Shown: positions 17,634 to 26,247, numbered from the stretch's first letter. The stretch is DNA of 64,000 nucleotides from an uncultured Pseudomonadales bacterium (GCA_951813515.1 OX638346.1:3217617-3281616); one strand, 5' to 3'. A program made the numbers and translations. Notes: generated by a model from the letters alone, not told the origin.

Positions 17634-18109
17634 CAACACCGCGAAACGTCCTGGAGTCCGGAATGAACCGCGTGCGAACCCTTGTATTCGGGTCGATATG
17701 CCTTGTGGTGGCCGCGTGCGGTTTCGGGAGTATCGGTGACGCGAAAACAGGCGCTGAACTGGCTCCGTCGCTGGAACCGCTGCGTGACGTGGCGCCGGAA
17801 CACTACCGTCGCCTGGCAGACGGCACGTTTGACACGCTTTCGCTTATTGAGCAGCGGAACTTCGTGGACGGGATTGAGGAACTCGTGTGGAAACGGCGCG
17901 AGGCCAGTCGTGCGGCGTCCGACGCAGCGATACGACAGTCGATCATCGAGTTTCAGGATTCAATCGAAACCTTGGAACCTGGCGTTGCTGAACAGCAAAT
18001 GGCGGTCTGGCGCGAGAGGCTGTTGATGTCGCTGAAGAGCGCAGACGTTTACTTGTTTGAGAGATCGACGGATCGTTCCATGGGTGAACCCGCGACCGAA
18101 GATGAATGA
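17630..18109 (+). CDS. Lipoprotein of unknown function, second paralogue
   Basis: Starting at ATG 17630 (ATGA overlap with the previous gene) the protein is 159 residues; an ATG at 17663 would give a more ordinary short n-region before the hydrophobic LVFGSICLVVAAC. The lipobox VAAC is clear. The core IGDAKTGAELAPSL and YRRLADGTFDTLSLIEQ repeats the upstream paralogue, while the ends differ. A mature helical protein held at the membrane is expected. Function unknown. Confidence 0.72.
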   Translation: MTTPRNVLESGMNRVRTLVFGSICLVVAACGFGSIGDAKTGAELAPSLEPLRDVAPEHYRRLADGTFDTLSLIEQRNFVDGIEELVWKRREASRAASDAAIRQSIIEFQDSIETLEPGVAEQQMAVWRERLLMSLKSADVYLFERSTDRSMGEPATEDE

Positions 18110-18157
18110 ACCTGGCTCGCGTATTCCATCGTCGCGGATCGGGTCATCCACCGCCTG

Positions 18158-19114
18158 TTGATCGTCAAACCCCGCAGTTCAGATCAACTGGCGAAATACG
18201 ACTATCCGAGACTCCTGGTGCGGTTCGACGACCTTGAATACTGGTGGCCGCGCGTCGGTGAGATTCTTGAACGACACGGTATCTATGCCGATATCAATCG
18301 TGTTGAGGCAGGGGTAGGGGGGACATTCCTGACGCTGGTCTGCGGCGATGTCGTGGTCAAGCTCTTTGGATATATGCCTTTCTGGCGCAGGGCGCATGCC
18401 GTAGAACTGGCGGCCATGCGTCGCGTTGCGGAGGATCCGGGCATCCTGGCGCCGAGATTGCTGTTCAACGGTCAGTTGTTCGACGACCCGGCTACACCCT
18501 GGCCCTACCTGGTCACGACGCGGGCGTCCGGCGCGCACTGGGAGCAGGCGGATCTTTCCATCCACGACAAGTCCGCGATCGCCGCGGATCTTGCCCGGCA
18601 GGTGCGTCGCATCTCTTCCCTGGCCGCAACTTCCGATGTCGCCACTCCGGCTACGTGGTGCGCCCCGGGCCTGGTGGAGGCCGCGATGCAGTCGGTCCTG
18701 CCATCACGTTTGGTCTCGCAGATCGATGGCTTTGTCGCCGGCACGGATCAGGGGAAGACCGTGTTCGTCCACGGCGACCTGATGTTCCGTCACGTCTTCG
18801 TTGAGGACGGGCGGCTTGCAGGCATCATCGACTGGGGCGACGCGCTCGTGGCGGACCGGCACTACGAGCTGGCGCAGATCCAGCTCAATCTGTTCGACGG
18901 CGACAAGACGCTGTTGCGGACGTTCCTGGATCAAAGCGACTGGCCGGTCGAGCGCGACTTCGCGCGCCGGGCGCTGACGGAGGCCTTGCGTCGTCAGGCG
19001 GTGGGACTCGCGCAACACCGAACGATGGATGTGTTCCACAAGCTCCCCCGGATCCTGAAGCTCGAAGACATTGCGACTCTGGACGACCTGGCTGAAGCCG
19101 TGTTCGGGGTGTAG
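18158..19114 (+). CDS. Aminoglycoside phosphotransferase (APH)-fold kinase-like protein
   Basis: 318 residues, TTG start. The catalytic loop HGDLMFRHVF has H205 and D207, and the metal loop follows as GIIDWGDALV, both APH-family marks. The Asn normally found five residues after the Asp is His212; some relatives of this subgroup also carry His there. The N-lobe shows GGTFLTLVCGDVVVKLF as the nucleotide-binding strand pair. Such enzymes phosphorylate small molecules such as aminoglycosides, choline or sugars; nothing here points to a particular one. It follows the lipoprotein pair by 48 nt. Confidence 0.82.
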   Translation: MIVKPRSSDQLAKYDYPRLLVRFDDLEYWWPRVGEILERHGIYADINRVEAGVGGTFLTLVCGDVVVKLFGYMPFWRRAHAVELAAMRRVAEDPGILAPRLLFNGQLFDDPATPWPYLVTTRASGAHWEQADLSIHDKSAIAADLARQVRRISSLAATSDVATPATWCAPGLVEAAMQSVLPSRLVSQIDGFVAGTDQGKTVFVHGDLMFRHVFVEDGRLAGIIDWGDALVADRHYELAQIQLNLFDGDKTLLRTFLDQSDWPVERDFARRALTEALRRQAVGLAQHRTMDVFHKLPRILKLEDIATLDDLAEAVFGV

Positions 19115-19152
19115 CGGTCCTGCGGTGAAGCGGGGACGGCCGCTTCCGAGAC

Positions 19153-20133
19153 TCAACCGAGCCGGTGCCTCAATATGTCGAGCGCATCTGTTGCCCCGCC
19201 GTACTCGGCCCAGCCCGCGGGCGTGCCCCCATGCGCGCCATCGACGATCATCGGGTCCGCGCCTCGGTCGAGGAGCAGGTTCAAGCAGCCGACGCAGTTG
19301 TGCTGTGCCGCAAGGTGCATGGCGACCGCATCGACGCCGTGGCCTTCGCCGCCCCAGTCGTGGCGCAGATCGGGATCCGCGCCGTGGTCGAGCAGCCATG
19401 TGGCCGCATCGACCTTGTCGCTATAGCAGGCCCACAGCAGCGCCGTGCCGCGAAAGGGATTTGCATTGACGTCTGCGCCGAGTCCCACCAGGACGGCCAT
19501 GGTGTCGCACTGGTTGTTTCGCGCCGCCCATGTCAATGCCTCGTCCAGCACCTCCTGGCGCTCGAAAGTCCGGCTCCAGGTCGGAAAGAACTCCGGGGCG
19601 TAGAAGTCAAGGCCGAAGCGCGCGTCGGGTGTCAGTTCGTCGCCCTTGATGAACCTGCCGAGATCGTTCCCCAGCCCGGCGGCAGTGCGAAGGTTGTCGG
19701 GATATAGCGGCGTGAGCACCTCGCCCATGTACGCCTTGGCGTAGAACAGTGCGTACGACAGGGGAGACCCGCCTACCTTGCCGTAGGCGTCCGTCTCGGG
19801 AGAAGCGCCGGCTTCGAGGAGCCGCCTCGCCAGGTCCGGGTGACCGGCCATGCCTGCGGTGTGCAGTGGGGTCCAACCGTCTCTGTCGGCAGCCGACGGA
19901 TCCGCGCCCGCCCGCAATATCAGGTCGACGGCGGCATGTTGGCGGGGCGTTCCGGGATTCAGCGGAATCGCAATGTCCCCCGTGGCCGCCCGGCAGGCGT
20001 GGTCCAACAGCGTCCGTCGGTCAGCGTCGAAGGCGGCGACGACTTCCGGTGAACGGGCCAGCAAGACCTTGAGAGTATCGACGTCGCCGTCGCGGGCGAC
20101 CGCAATGGCCTGTGCAAGGGTCTGTTCGGTCAA
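19153..20133 (-). CDS. Ankyrin-repeat protein
   Basis: 326 residues built of ankyrin repeats. Clear units are DGWTPLHTAGMAGHPDLARRLLEAGA (about 84-109), the region with LTWAARNNQCDTMAVLVGLGADVNA, TALLWACYSDKVDAATWLLDHGADP, and MHLAAQHNCVGCLNLLLDRGADP near the C-terminus. A non-repeat insert of about 70 residues (Tyr- and Phe-rich, around 125-195) splits the array. No signal peptide. Ankyrin proteins bind other proteins; partner unknown. It ends convergently with the APH-like gene and lies 24 nt downstream of the SRPBCC gene on its strand. Confidence 0.88.
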   Translation of the reverse strand: MTEQTLAQAIAVARDGDVDTLKVLLARSPEVVAAFDADRRTLLDHACRAATGDIAIPLNPGTPRQHAAVDLILRAGADPSAADRDGWTPLHTAGMAGHPDLARRLLEAGASPETDAYGKVGGSPLSYALFYAKAYMGEVLTPLYPDNLRTAAGLGNDLGRFIKGDELTPDARFGLDFYAPEFFPTWSRTFERQEVLDEALTWAARNNQCDTMAVLVGLGADVNANPFRGTALLWACYSDKVDAATWLLDHGADPDLRHDWGGEGHGVDAVAMHLAAQHNCVGCLNLLLDRGADPMIVDGAHGGTPAGWAEYGGATDALDILRHRLG

Positions 20134-20157
20134 GAGTTGCGGCCCATCGAATGCGTT

Positions 20158-20757
20158 TCAGACGGACTCGCCGGTGTAAAACGCGGCCGTGCGTTCAGCC
20201 GCGACGCGCGCGGCATCGGGGTCCGCCCCGCTCGCCACGGCCGCCTGTCGCCATCCCTCGCTGCTGCCGGCGACAAACGCCTTGCCCTCGCGCGAAGTGA
20301 CAAGAGCGGCCTCGTCCGGCTTCGGCGCGGTCGGTTGCGCGAGATGAAGCGCCAACCCCGCGGCAGCCAACTCCCAGCCCACGCCAACGGCGCCCGGTCC
20401 GTACTCTTCCCAGTGCTCCGAGTCGAGCGCGGTGTGCGTGAGAGCGAGGCGCGCACCGCGGGCTCCATCGTCCGTCAGACGCGCCTCCACCCAGCTCACG
20501 TCCCCGCCGAATTCCCAGGTGAGGGCGAAATGTGACGGTGGTTCGCACGCGGTGATCCGGCCACCCGCATTGCCTTCCAACTGATAGCGGCCACCGAGTT
20601 CAAGTTTGCCGCTGATGGGCAGGAACCAGCGCGGAATGCGCTCGGCGTGTGTCAGGACATCCCACAAGTCTTTGATCGTGGTCGAATAGCCTCGAACAAG
20701 CGTGACGGCGCGAGCGAGCTTGCCGTCGCGCTTGAGCGACGATACGGATCGCTCCAC
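20158..20757 (-). CDS. SRPBCC (AHSA1/START-like) domain protein
   Basis: 199 residues from GTG 20757. The domain starts RGYSTTIKDLWDVLTHAERIPRWFLPISG, followed by GGRITACEPPSHFALTWEF, typical of the AHSA1 branch of the SRPBCC fold, which has a hydrophobic ligand cavity. The open frame extends further upstream, but 20757 is chosen because the duplicated copy at 21956-22022 also begins with the same GTG and reads VERSVSSLERDGK. The C-terminal third is an alpha-helical addition. It lies in a minus-strand run with the ankyrin and SprT genes. Confidence 0.82.
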   Translation of the reverse strand: MERSVSSLKRDGKLARAVTLVRGYSTTIKDLWDVLTHAERIPRWFLPISGKLELGGRYQLEGNAGGRITACEPPSHFALTWEFGGDVSWVEARLTDDGARGARLALTHTALDSEHWEEYGPGAVGVGWELAAAGLALHLAQPTAPKPDEAALVTSREGKAFVAGSSEGWRQAAVASGADPDAARVAAERTAAFYTGESV

Positions 20758-20760
20758 GGC
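20694..20760 (-). repeat. 67-bp direct repeat, copy 1 (5' end of SRPBCC gene)
   Basis: This stretch is identical at 66 of 67 bases to 21956-22022 in the same orientation. It covers the first ~22 codons of the SRPBCC gene. Weaker similarity continues upstream of the gene to about 20860. The two copies bracket the SprT-like gene. Confidence 0.9.
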
Positions 20761-20945
20761 ACGGAAGTGAACTTCGACATCGAAGTCCACGAAATGCCCC
20801 CTTTTTTCAAAGTCTCGACACACAGGAAACTCGTACGAGCGCAACGAGAAGTCAATGATACTGGTCGACCCTGGAAACTGATGAGAAGCATGCGATTGTC
20901 ACGCGGTCTCCTTTGCGGTCCCTTCCTGCATCCGATTCCAGAAGT

Positions 20946-21818
20946 TCAGGCGTCAAGTGAATCGCGGTCGAGGGTGTGGGTCTTGCCAAGCTTGGCGTAG
21001 GGCACCGACCACACGACGTCCCCGCACTCCACCTTGGCGCGCTTAGGGTTCATGCGAACGATGACGCCGGTTCGGAGGGCTTCCCCGCCGATGAAAGAGA
21101 CGGTATCGCCGTTGCGGAATTTCGCCTTGACGGCTTCCCGGCCAAGGCGGGCCGCGTCGCTCTCAGGCGCGCACGACCCCGGTGTAGCACCGAGCCGGCT
21201 GGCGATGGCCTTCCAGGCGGGTCCGTGCCCGGCCCCGGGTCCAGCGAGGGCGTGGGCGATCTCGTGGAGGATGGTGTCGGTCACCTGCCCAGGCTGGCCG
21301 TTCACGGCGTGTGTCCGGCTGAGAAGGATAAGATTCTGCCGTGGGCGGCATTCGCCCAGCTTCTTCTGAGCCGCGGTGAAACGCAGGATCCACTCCCCGA
21401 GCCCATGCCGGTCCATAAGCTCGCGGGCCTGGGCCGCGACTTCCTTCAGCCGCGTAACGCGTATTCGGCGGTCTCTCGCGATGGCGCCGGATAGGTGGTC
21501 GAGCCCAGAATAGGGCACGATCCAGACATCGGCGCCGCTCCGCACCCTGGCGCGCTTCGGGTTGAGCTTCTCGACGATGCCGGTCAGGCTGCCGCCGTCG
21601 GCGTTGAACCGCACCTCATCGCCGAGTTCGAAGCAGACCTGCGCATCGTCGAGGCGGATCGAAGACGCATGACTAGCCTCCGGCGTCCTCCCAAGTAGCT
21701 CTATCCAATTCGATTCGGGCACATTCGCACCTTCTTGGACGTAACTCGTCCATGCGTTTCTTTCATTGTATTGGTCGGCTAACGCAAACTGGACCGTGAA
21801 AGATGGGCATTTTCGCAT
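20946..21818 (-). CDS. SprT-like zinc metalloprotease with two flanking SH3/KOW-like repeats
   Basis: 290 residues from ATG 21818; the start is uncertain as the frame is open to 22019 and no strong Shine-Dalgarno is visible. The protease core (about 115-215) has HEIAH with H185, E186 and H189, and a later GHGPAW His198, the SprT/Spartan zinc site. Two homologous SH3-like segments flank it: GDEVRFNADGG to WIVPYSGL (about 66-105) and GDTVSFIGGEA to WSVPYAKL (about 238-278), both holding NPKRAKV/NPKRARV. SprT relatives act on DNA-bound proteins or are uncharacterised. The gene lies between two copies of a 67-bp repeat. Confidence 0.82.
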   Translation of the reverse strand: MRKCPSFTVQFALADQYNERNAWTSYVQEGANVPESNWIELLGRTPEASHASSIRLDDAQVCFELGDEVRFNADGGSLTGIVEKLNPKRARVRSGADVWIVPYSGLDHLSGAIARDRRIRVTRLKEVAAQARELMDRHGLGEWILRFTAAQKKLGECRPRQNLILLSRTHAVNGQPGQVTDTILHEIAHALAGPGAGHGPAWKAIASRLGATPGSCAPESDAARLGREAVKAKFRNGDTVSFIGGEALRTGVIVRMNPKRAKVECGDVVWSVPYAKLGKTHTLDRDSLDA

Positions 21819-21860
21819 TTTCGGATAGTGCGGAAACGATGTTGCGATCCGGCTACGCGT

Positions 21861-21871
21861 GGGGGGGGGGG
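21861..21871. repeat. Homopolymer of eleven G
   Basis: Eleven consecutive G on the plus strand, about 43 bases upstream of the assumed SprT-like start and inside the frame that links it to the repeat copy upstream. It is a slippage-prone site and also a common place for sequencing-length errors. Confidence 0.9.
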
Positions 21872-21955
21872 TGGAATCGGAAACCGCACGTTTGCGGATT
21901 GCTTGCCCGCAGATTCGGTGCTTTGTCCAGGCTGTGTGGTCAACGGTCCGTACGC

Positions 21956-22127
21956 GAACAAGCGTGACGGCGCGAGCGAGCTTGCCGTCGCGCTCGAGCG
22001 ACGATACGGATCGCTCCACGGCGCAAAGATGACCTTGGAAATCGAGTCCACGATTGCCCTTTTTGGTATTCCTCGACTCAACTGAAACTCGTACGTGCTG
22101 AGCGAGATGTCAACGGTGCTGCGTGGT
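21956..22127 (-). pseudogene. Truncated duplicate of the SRPBCC gene 5' end and leader
   Basis: Bases 21956-22022 repeat the first ~22 codons of the SRPBCC gene (66/67 identical); 22023-22127 resembles that gene's upstream region with many changes, including GAAACTCGTACG in both. The SRPBCC reading frame stops being similar after LARAVTLVR and no domain follows. This is a remnant of a duplication or a recombination scar rather than a working gene. It fills most of the 331-base gap between the SprT-like and nuclease genes. Confidence 0.75.
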
Positions 22128-22149
22128 TCTCGGGAATCGTCATCGCCAG

Positions 22150-23391
22150 TCAGTCTCCTTCCGAAAGAATGCGCTGAAGTCGTGGGTTGAAGGTGCTGAC
22201 GAGCCTGTCCAGGCGGTCCCGCATCCATTCGACTGCCTCGTCGAACTCCCGGGATCCGTTTCCGTCGGCAGGGAATGGAAGAGATGTCTTGCGCTGGAAC
22301 CCGATACGAGGGCGGCCGCTGCTATTGGTCCAGACCAGCAGGTCACCTCCTGCTTCATGCCGTAGTGCCTCGACCGAGTCCTGCAAGCGCTCATGGATGC
22401 GGCTTTCGCGTAACTGTCCCTTCCTGCACCCGAGATAACAGCCCACATGGGACTCGCTTCTATACAGGTATGCCCCGAAGAACATGCCCCGACCACCTAA
22501 CGCCGTGTTGATTACACCAATGAAGACTGACGATTCCTTCGTCGCCGTCGGCACCTCGACAGTGACGTCCGAGAAACGAAAATCCTCGACCACCCTCGAC
22601 CAAAAGCGGAGGTTCTCCTGCTGCATATCGGAAAGGAGGTCCTCCTGCTCCTCTTCCTCCGGAGCATCGATCGGAGCGCCGCTATCGATGACAATTCGTT
22701 CGACGATCTCGGTACGCGCAAGAACACGGGGCTGGACCAGAATCCGATCATCGGTGTCCCGGTACAGCGCCGCTTCGACCAGCGCAAGCTGGAAGTGCAA
22801 TCCGGAGTGACGCTGTACGAAGTCGACGATCTTTCCCACGCCCTCACGGATGCCATCACCTACGATGAGAAGGAGGAATTCCCCCCGTTTGAGGTAGCGC
22901 TCCACGTTGTCCACGAACGCCGCTTCATCGGTTTCAGGGGAGACTTGCCGTATCAGGTCGTAAAGCACGTTGCCCCGCTTCCCAAGCCTCTTCGAAACCT
23001 CTCGTTGCAGGTCCTCGTATCCCCACGACGCGAGTTCCTGTGTGTAGTCCAGGATCTGGCCGATCACCTCTCGGCGAGCCTGCGGATTTCGCCAGAGCTT
23101 GAACTCCGTCAGGGTGAGTCGTCCGTGTGCATTCACGTACAACGCATCCACACGGCCAGCAGGTGTCGACAACTCCTTGCAGACGGCGACGGCACCGCCG
23201 TATGCCGCATCTATCGCCTGTATCGGGAGGCTTTGAGGATGGAGGAACAGGAGATCGCGGAGTCGGGACTCATCGACACCGCCACCGGTCGCGGGCGTAC
23301 CAAGCGGTATTCGTCCCAAGGTCTGGGGTTGGGAGGAATCGATGGGATTGAGGCGGACCAAGTCTCCGTATGTGCCGTCGAGGGTGTCCAC
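22150..23391 (-). CDS. PD-(D/E)XK nuclease-like protein
   Basis: 413 residues. The segment GRVDALYVNAHG then LTEFKLWRNPQARREVIGQI has the nuclease arrangement D82, E96-x-K98, followed by a helix with Gln and a tyrosine (ILDYTQEL), as in DUF91/NucS- and RecB-like nucleases. A separate C-terminal part (about 240-400) contains RFWSRVVEDFRFSDV and a beta-rich YLGCRKGQLRES region that may be a DUF4268-like domain. It probably cuts or binds DNA. No methylase or helicase partner is next to it, so a defence role is unproven. Confidence 0.72.
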   Translation of the reverse strand: MDTLDGTYGDLVRLNPIDSSQPQTLGRIPLGTPATGGGVDESRLRDLLFLHPQSLPIQAIDAAYGGAVAVCKELSTPAGRVDALYVNAHGRLTLTEFKLWRNPQARREVIGQILDYTQELASWGYEDLQREVSKRLGKRGNVLYDLIRQVSPETDEAAFVDNVERYLKRGEFLLLIVGDGIREGVGKIVDFVQRHSGLHFQLALVEAALYRDTDDRILVQPRVLARTEIVERIVIDSGAPIDAPEEEEQEDLLSDMQQENLRFWSRVVEDFRFSDVTVEVPTATKESSVFIGVINTALGGRGMFFGAYLYRSESHVGCYLGCRKGQLRESRIHERLQDSVEALRHEAGGDLLVWTNSSGRPRIGFQRKTSLPFPADGNGSREFDEAVEWMRDRLDRLVSTFNPRLQRILSEGD

Positions 23392-23462
23392 TTGGGTTGT
23401 TCTCCATCACGCGGTCGCGGTCGTTCGATAGTAGCAACGGTGCCAACGCCGGACATGCCAAG

Positions 23463-25049
23463 TTAGCGAGCCATCAGGACGATAACCCGGTTGGGGCCGG
23501 TCGAAGATGGGTGGTGGATGATCACGTCCTGGCGCCCGTCGCCGTCTAGGTCGGCAAGTCGGGCGTTGCGGTCGCCGTCCCCGGGTATGTCAACGGACAC
23601 CTTTGCCGCGGGGCCCGCGAACGGGTCCGCGCCGGAGGTGGCAAGGAACACGGACAGCCGGTTCCAGCGATCGCCGATCAGGAGCTCCATTTGGCCGTCT
23701 CCGTCGACGTCGCCGGTGAGGACGGTAGGGAACAGGGGGCCGCGCCGGGAGAGTGGCCGGAATGCGCTCGCCACGCGTCGGGAGGCATCGGGTCGATCCG
23801 GATAGGCACGGTCGCGCAGGCGATAGAAGGCCAGGTCGATGGAGATGGCGTTTGCGGCGATGGCGCGCAGCATGCCGCCCGCGCGCGTGTCGACCGCCCT
23901 GAGCGCCATGTCGATATCGCCGTCACTGTCGAAGTCGACAAAGCTGTGGGTTGCGTAACCCCACGGCTCCCCGCCCGCAGATCGGCCCGGCGTGTCGACC
24001 GTTGTGTCGGGCGCGGCGGCGAAGACCGTGCCGTCGGGTGCCGGCTGGCCGAAATGGATCTCGAACCGGCCCCGGAACCGCAGCGGACTCTGTCCCTCCA
24101 GCGTCAGGGTGATGAGATCAGCGATGCCGTCCGCGTCGAGATCGCGGAAGCCTTTCAGAACCTTGTGCTCCATGCGTCGGCCGAGTCCGAGCACGAGGGA
24201 CGCGGGATTTGCCTCGCCGACCTGGAACGCAAGCGCGTAAGCGCCGTCGAAGTCGAACGGAACATCGATCTCGAAGGTGTCGGGCGTGGTCTGAAATGCG
24301 CCTGTTTCGGTCTGCCGGTACAGGTCGAACCGCTCCCCGTTCCAGAAGGCGAGGTCACCCAAACCGTCGCGGTCGTAGTCCAGTTGGTGGATCCGCGCCA
24401 GGTACCAGGGGATGTTCTCCGGCGTGATGCCAACGTCGCCGTACGTGCGCTTGTCGCCGTAGGACATGGCGTCAAGAAACGGCTCCGGGGGACCGAGCTT
24501 GACCGGTTCGGCGAAGGAGCCGTCCGGCAACTGTACGGCAACTCGGAACCCATCGATGCCAGGGACCACGAGGTCGTCGAGACCGTCACCGTTCAGGTCG
24601 CGGGTAATGTCGATTCGGGGTATCCCGCCGTCGCGAGGCACGGTGTAGGTCGTGGGGAGTTCCGCGAGGACGTGCTCAGTACCGGTGTTCGGGTCGAACC
24701 ACGTCACGCGTCCGTTGCGGTACGCGATGAGACGGTCACCACCCGCGCCCTCTACGACATCGACGAACAGGGCGGGCGTAGTTCGGAATGGTTCGAGGAC
24801 CGCCGACCACTCGTCTCCGTCGAACCCGTAGAAATGCACGCGCTGCTGTCCGGTCTCGTCCATGGCTACGACTGCAAGGGCGGCGCCGGCGCTGAAGGAT
24901 CCGGCGAGGACCGTCTGGTGGAAGGCCGTGCCTGTCTCGATCTCGTGGACGGTGAACATTCCGTCCGTGGTAGCCGTCGCGGATGTGCCTATGCAACCGA
25001 GAGCCAGTGCTCCAAGGAACGGCGGAACCAAGATCGGACGTTTCTTCAT
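23463..25049 (-). CDS. Secreted FG-GAP/VCBS-type repeat protein
   Basis: 528 residues from ATG 25049, chosen because it starts a normal signal peptide (MKKRPILVPPFLGALALGC). A run of six calcium-loop-like units follows: DLNGDGLDDL, DYDRDGLGDL, DLDADGIADL, DFDSDGDIDM, DVDGDGQMEL and DLDGDGRQDV. Such units form beta-propeller blades in integrin-like surface proteins. The cysteine in LGCIG could also be a lipobox. No enzymatic domain is seen. It diverges from the AHSA1 gene at 25240. Confidence 0.85.
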   Translation of the reverse strand: MKKRPILVPPFLGALALGCIGTSATATTDGMFTVHEIETGTAFHQTVLAGSFSAGAALAVVAMDETGQQRVHFYGFDGDEWSAVLEPFRTTPALFVDVVEGAGGDRLIAYRNGRVTWFDPNTGTEHVLAELPTTYTVPRDGGIPRIDITRDLNGDGLDDLVVPGIDGFRVAVQLPDGSFAEPVKLGPPEPFLDAMSYGDKRTYGDVGITPENIPWYLARIHQLDYDRDGLGDLAFWNGERFDLYRQTETGAFQTTPDTFEIDVPFDFDGAYALAFQVGEANPASLVLGLGRRMEHKVLKGFRDLDADGIADLITLTLEGQSPLRFRGRFEIHFGQPAPDGTVFAAAPDTTVDTPGRSAGGEPWGYATHSFVDFDSDGDIDMALRAVDTRAGGMLRAIAANAISIDLAFYRLRDRAYPDRPDASRRVASAFRPLSRRGPLFPTVLTGDVDGDGQMELLIGDRWNRLSVFLATSGADPFAGPAAKVSVDIPGDGDRNARLADLDGDGRQDVIIHHPSSTGPNRVIVLMAR

Positions 25050-25239
25050 GGTGGTGGAAATCCAGCAGGTTTCGCGGGCTTCAGACTGTAGGGCTTGCGA
25101 CGCCAACGGCAAGATCGACAGGATGATAGGTGGGCTTGGGCGGCGGTGGAAGACGGCACCCGCAGGGTGTCGGGTTTCATGGCGCTAGATGTGTCGGCCC
25201 GTCCGAGCGAGAATCTCCGGACGTAACAGAACCGTGACG

Positions 25240-25719
25240 ATGGCCATGGAAAACAGGACGAACGCCGCGCACGTTCTCTCGATCGAGCGGACACTGGAAG
25301 CACCGGTCGAAAAGGTCTGGCGCTGCTGGGCCGAGCCGGAGCTTCTGCAGCGCTGGTTCTGTCCAGAGCCCTGGTACGTCACCGACGCTCGAATCGAACT
25401 CCAACCGGGTGGCGAGTTCTCGTTGACGATGAATGGCCCGGACGGGGAAAGCTACCCGGAGGTCGGTGTGTTTCTCGCTATCGAGCCGATGCGCCGGCTG
25501 GTGATAACGGACGCATTTCGATCCGGGTGGATTCCAAGCGAGCGCGCGTTCATCGTCACGGAGATCCTGTTCGAAGACGCAAGCGAAGGCCGGACGCATT
25601 ACATCGCCCGCGCCATGCACTGGGAGGCGACGGCCCTGAAGGAACACGAAGAGATGGGCTTTCACGAAGGTTGGGCCAAGGCGGCCGACCAGCTTGAGGC
25701 GCTCGCCAGGTCGATCTGA
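25240..25719 (+). CDS. SRPBCC domain protein, AHSA1 family
   Basis: 159 residues starting at ATG 25240 (MAMEN; a second ATG at 25246). It has the AHSA1 layout: LSIERTLEAPVEKVWRCWAEPELLQRWFCPEPW, GGEFSLTMNGPDGE, then ITDAFRSGW and a C-terminal helix HEGWAKAADQLEALA. Proteins of this kind bind small hydrophobic ligands or act in stress response; the precise role is unknown. It heads a run of four genes with small gaps (37, 11 and 44 nt). Confidence 0.88.
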   Translation: MAMENRTNAAHVLSIERTLEAPVEKVWRCWAEPELLQRWFCPEPWYVTDARIELQPGGEFSLTMNGPDGESYPEVGVFLAIEPMRRLVITDAFRSGWIPSERAFIVTEILFEDASEGRTHYIARAMHWEATALKEHEEMGFHEGWAKAADQLEALARSI

Positions 25720-25756
25720 ACCGCGCCGGGCGACATCGCCGATGGAGAGAAACTCG

Positions 25757-26236
25757 ATGATGCAAGATCCCAAGGTTCGAACCTGTCTCTGGTTCGATGA
25801 CAACGCGCTGCCGGCGGCCGAGTTCTATTGCTCGCTCCTGCCCGATAGCCGAATCGATCATGTGCAGCGCTATCCCGAAGGTCATCAGATGGGGGAACCC
25901 GGCACGGTGATCACGGTGGATTTCACTCTCGCCGGCACGCCTTACCAGGCACTGAACGGCGGACCCCACTTCGCGTTTGACGAAGCGGTATCGGTCTCGG
26001 TCGCCACGGTAGACCAGGCCGAAACCGACCGGTTGTGGGAGGCGCTCATCGCCGATGGCGGCGCCGAGAGCCAGTGTGGCTGGCTGAAGGATCGTTTCGG
26101 GCTGTCCTGGCAGATCGTGCCGAAGCGGTCCGTCGAACTCATGTACGGACCGAAGGCCGCGAAGGTCTGGGCGGCCCTGATGCAGATGAAGAAGATTGAC
26201 ATCGCCGCGCTCGAAACTGCGGCGAACGCCCCATAG
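25757..26236 (+). CDS. VOC-family protein (PhnB / 3-demethylubiquinone methyltransferase-like)
   Basis: 159 residues from ATG 25757, placed 7 nt after GGAGAG. VTCLWFD-type opening VRTCLWFDDNALPAAEFYCSLL, then QALNGGPHFAFDEAVSVSVA and CGWLKDRFGLSWQIVP are the PhnB-like VOC pattern. Members of this group are beta-alpha-beta-beta-beta metal-site folds often annotated as 3-demethylubiquinone-9 methyltransferase, usually wrongly. Here a glyoxalase-like binding or resistance function is equally possible. Confidence 0.88.
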   Translation: MMQDPKVRTCLWFDDNALPAAEFYCSLLPDSRIDHVQRYPEGHQMGEPGTVITVDFTLAGTPYQALNGGPHFAFDEAVSVSVATVDQAETDRLWEALIADGGAESQCGWLKDRFGLSWQIVPKRSVELMYGPKAAKVWAALMQMKKIDIAALETAANAP

Positions 26237-26247
26237 GAGGATTCGAC

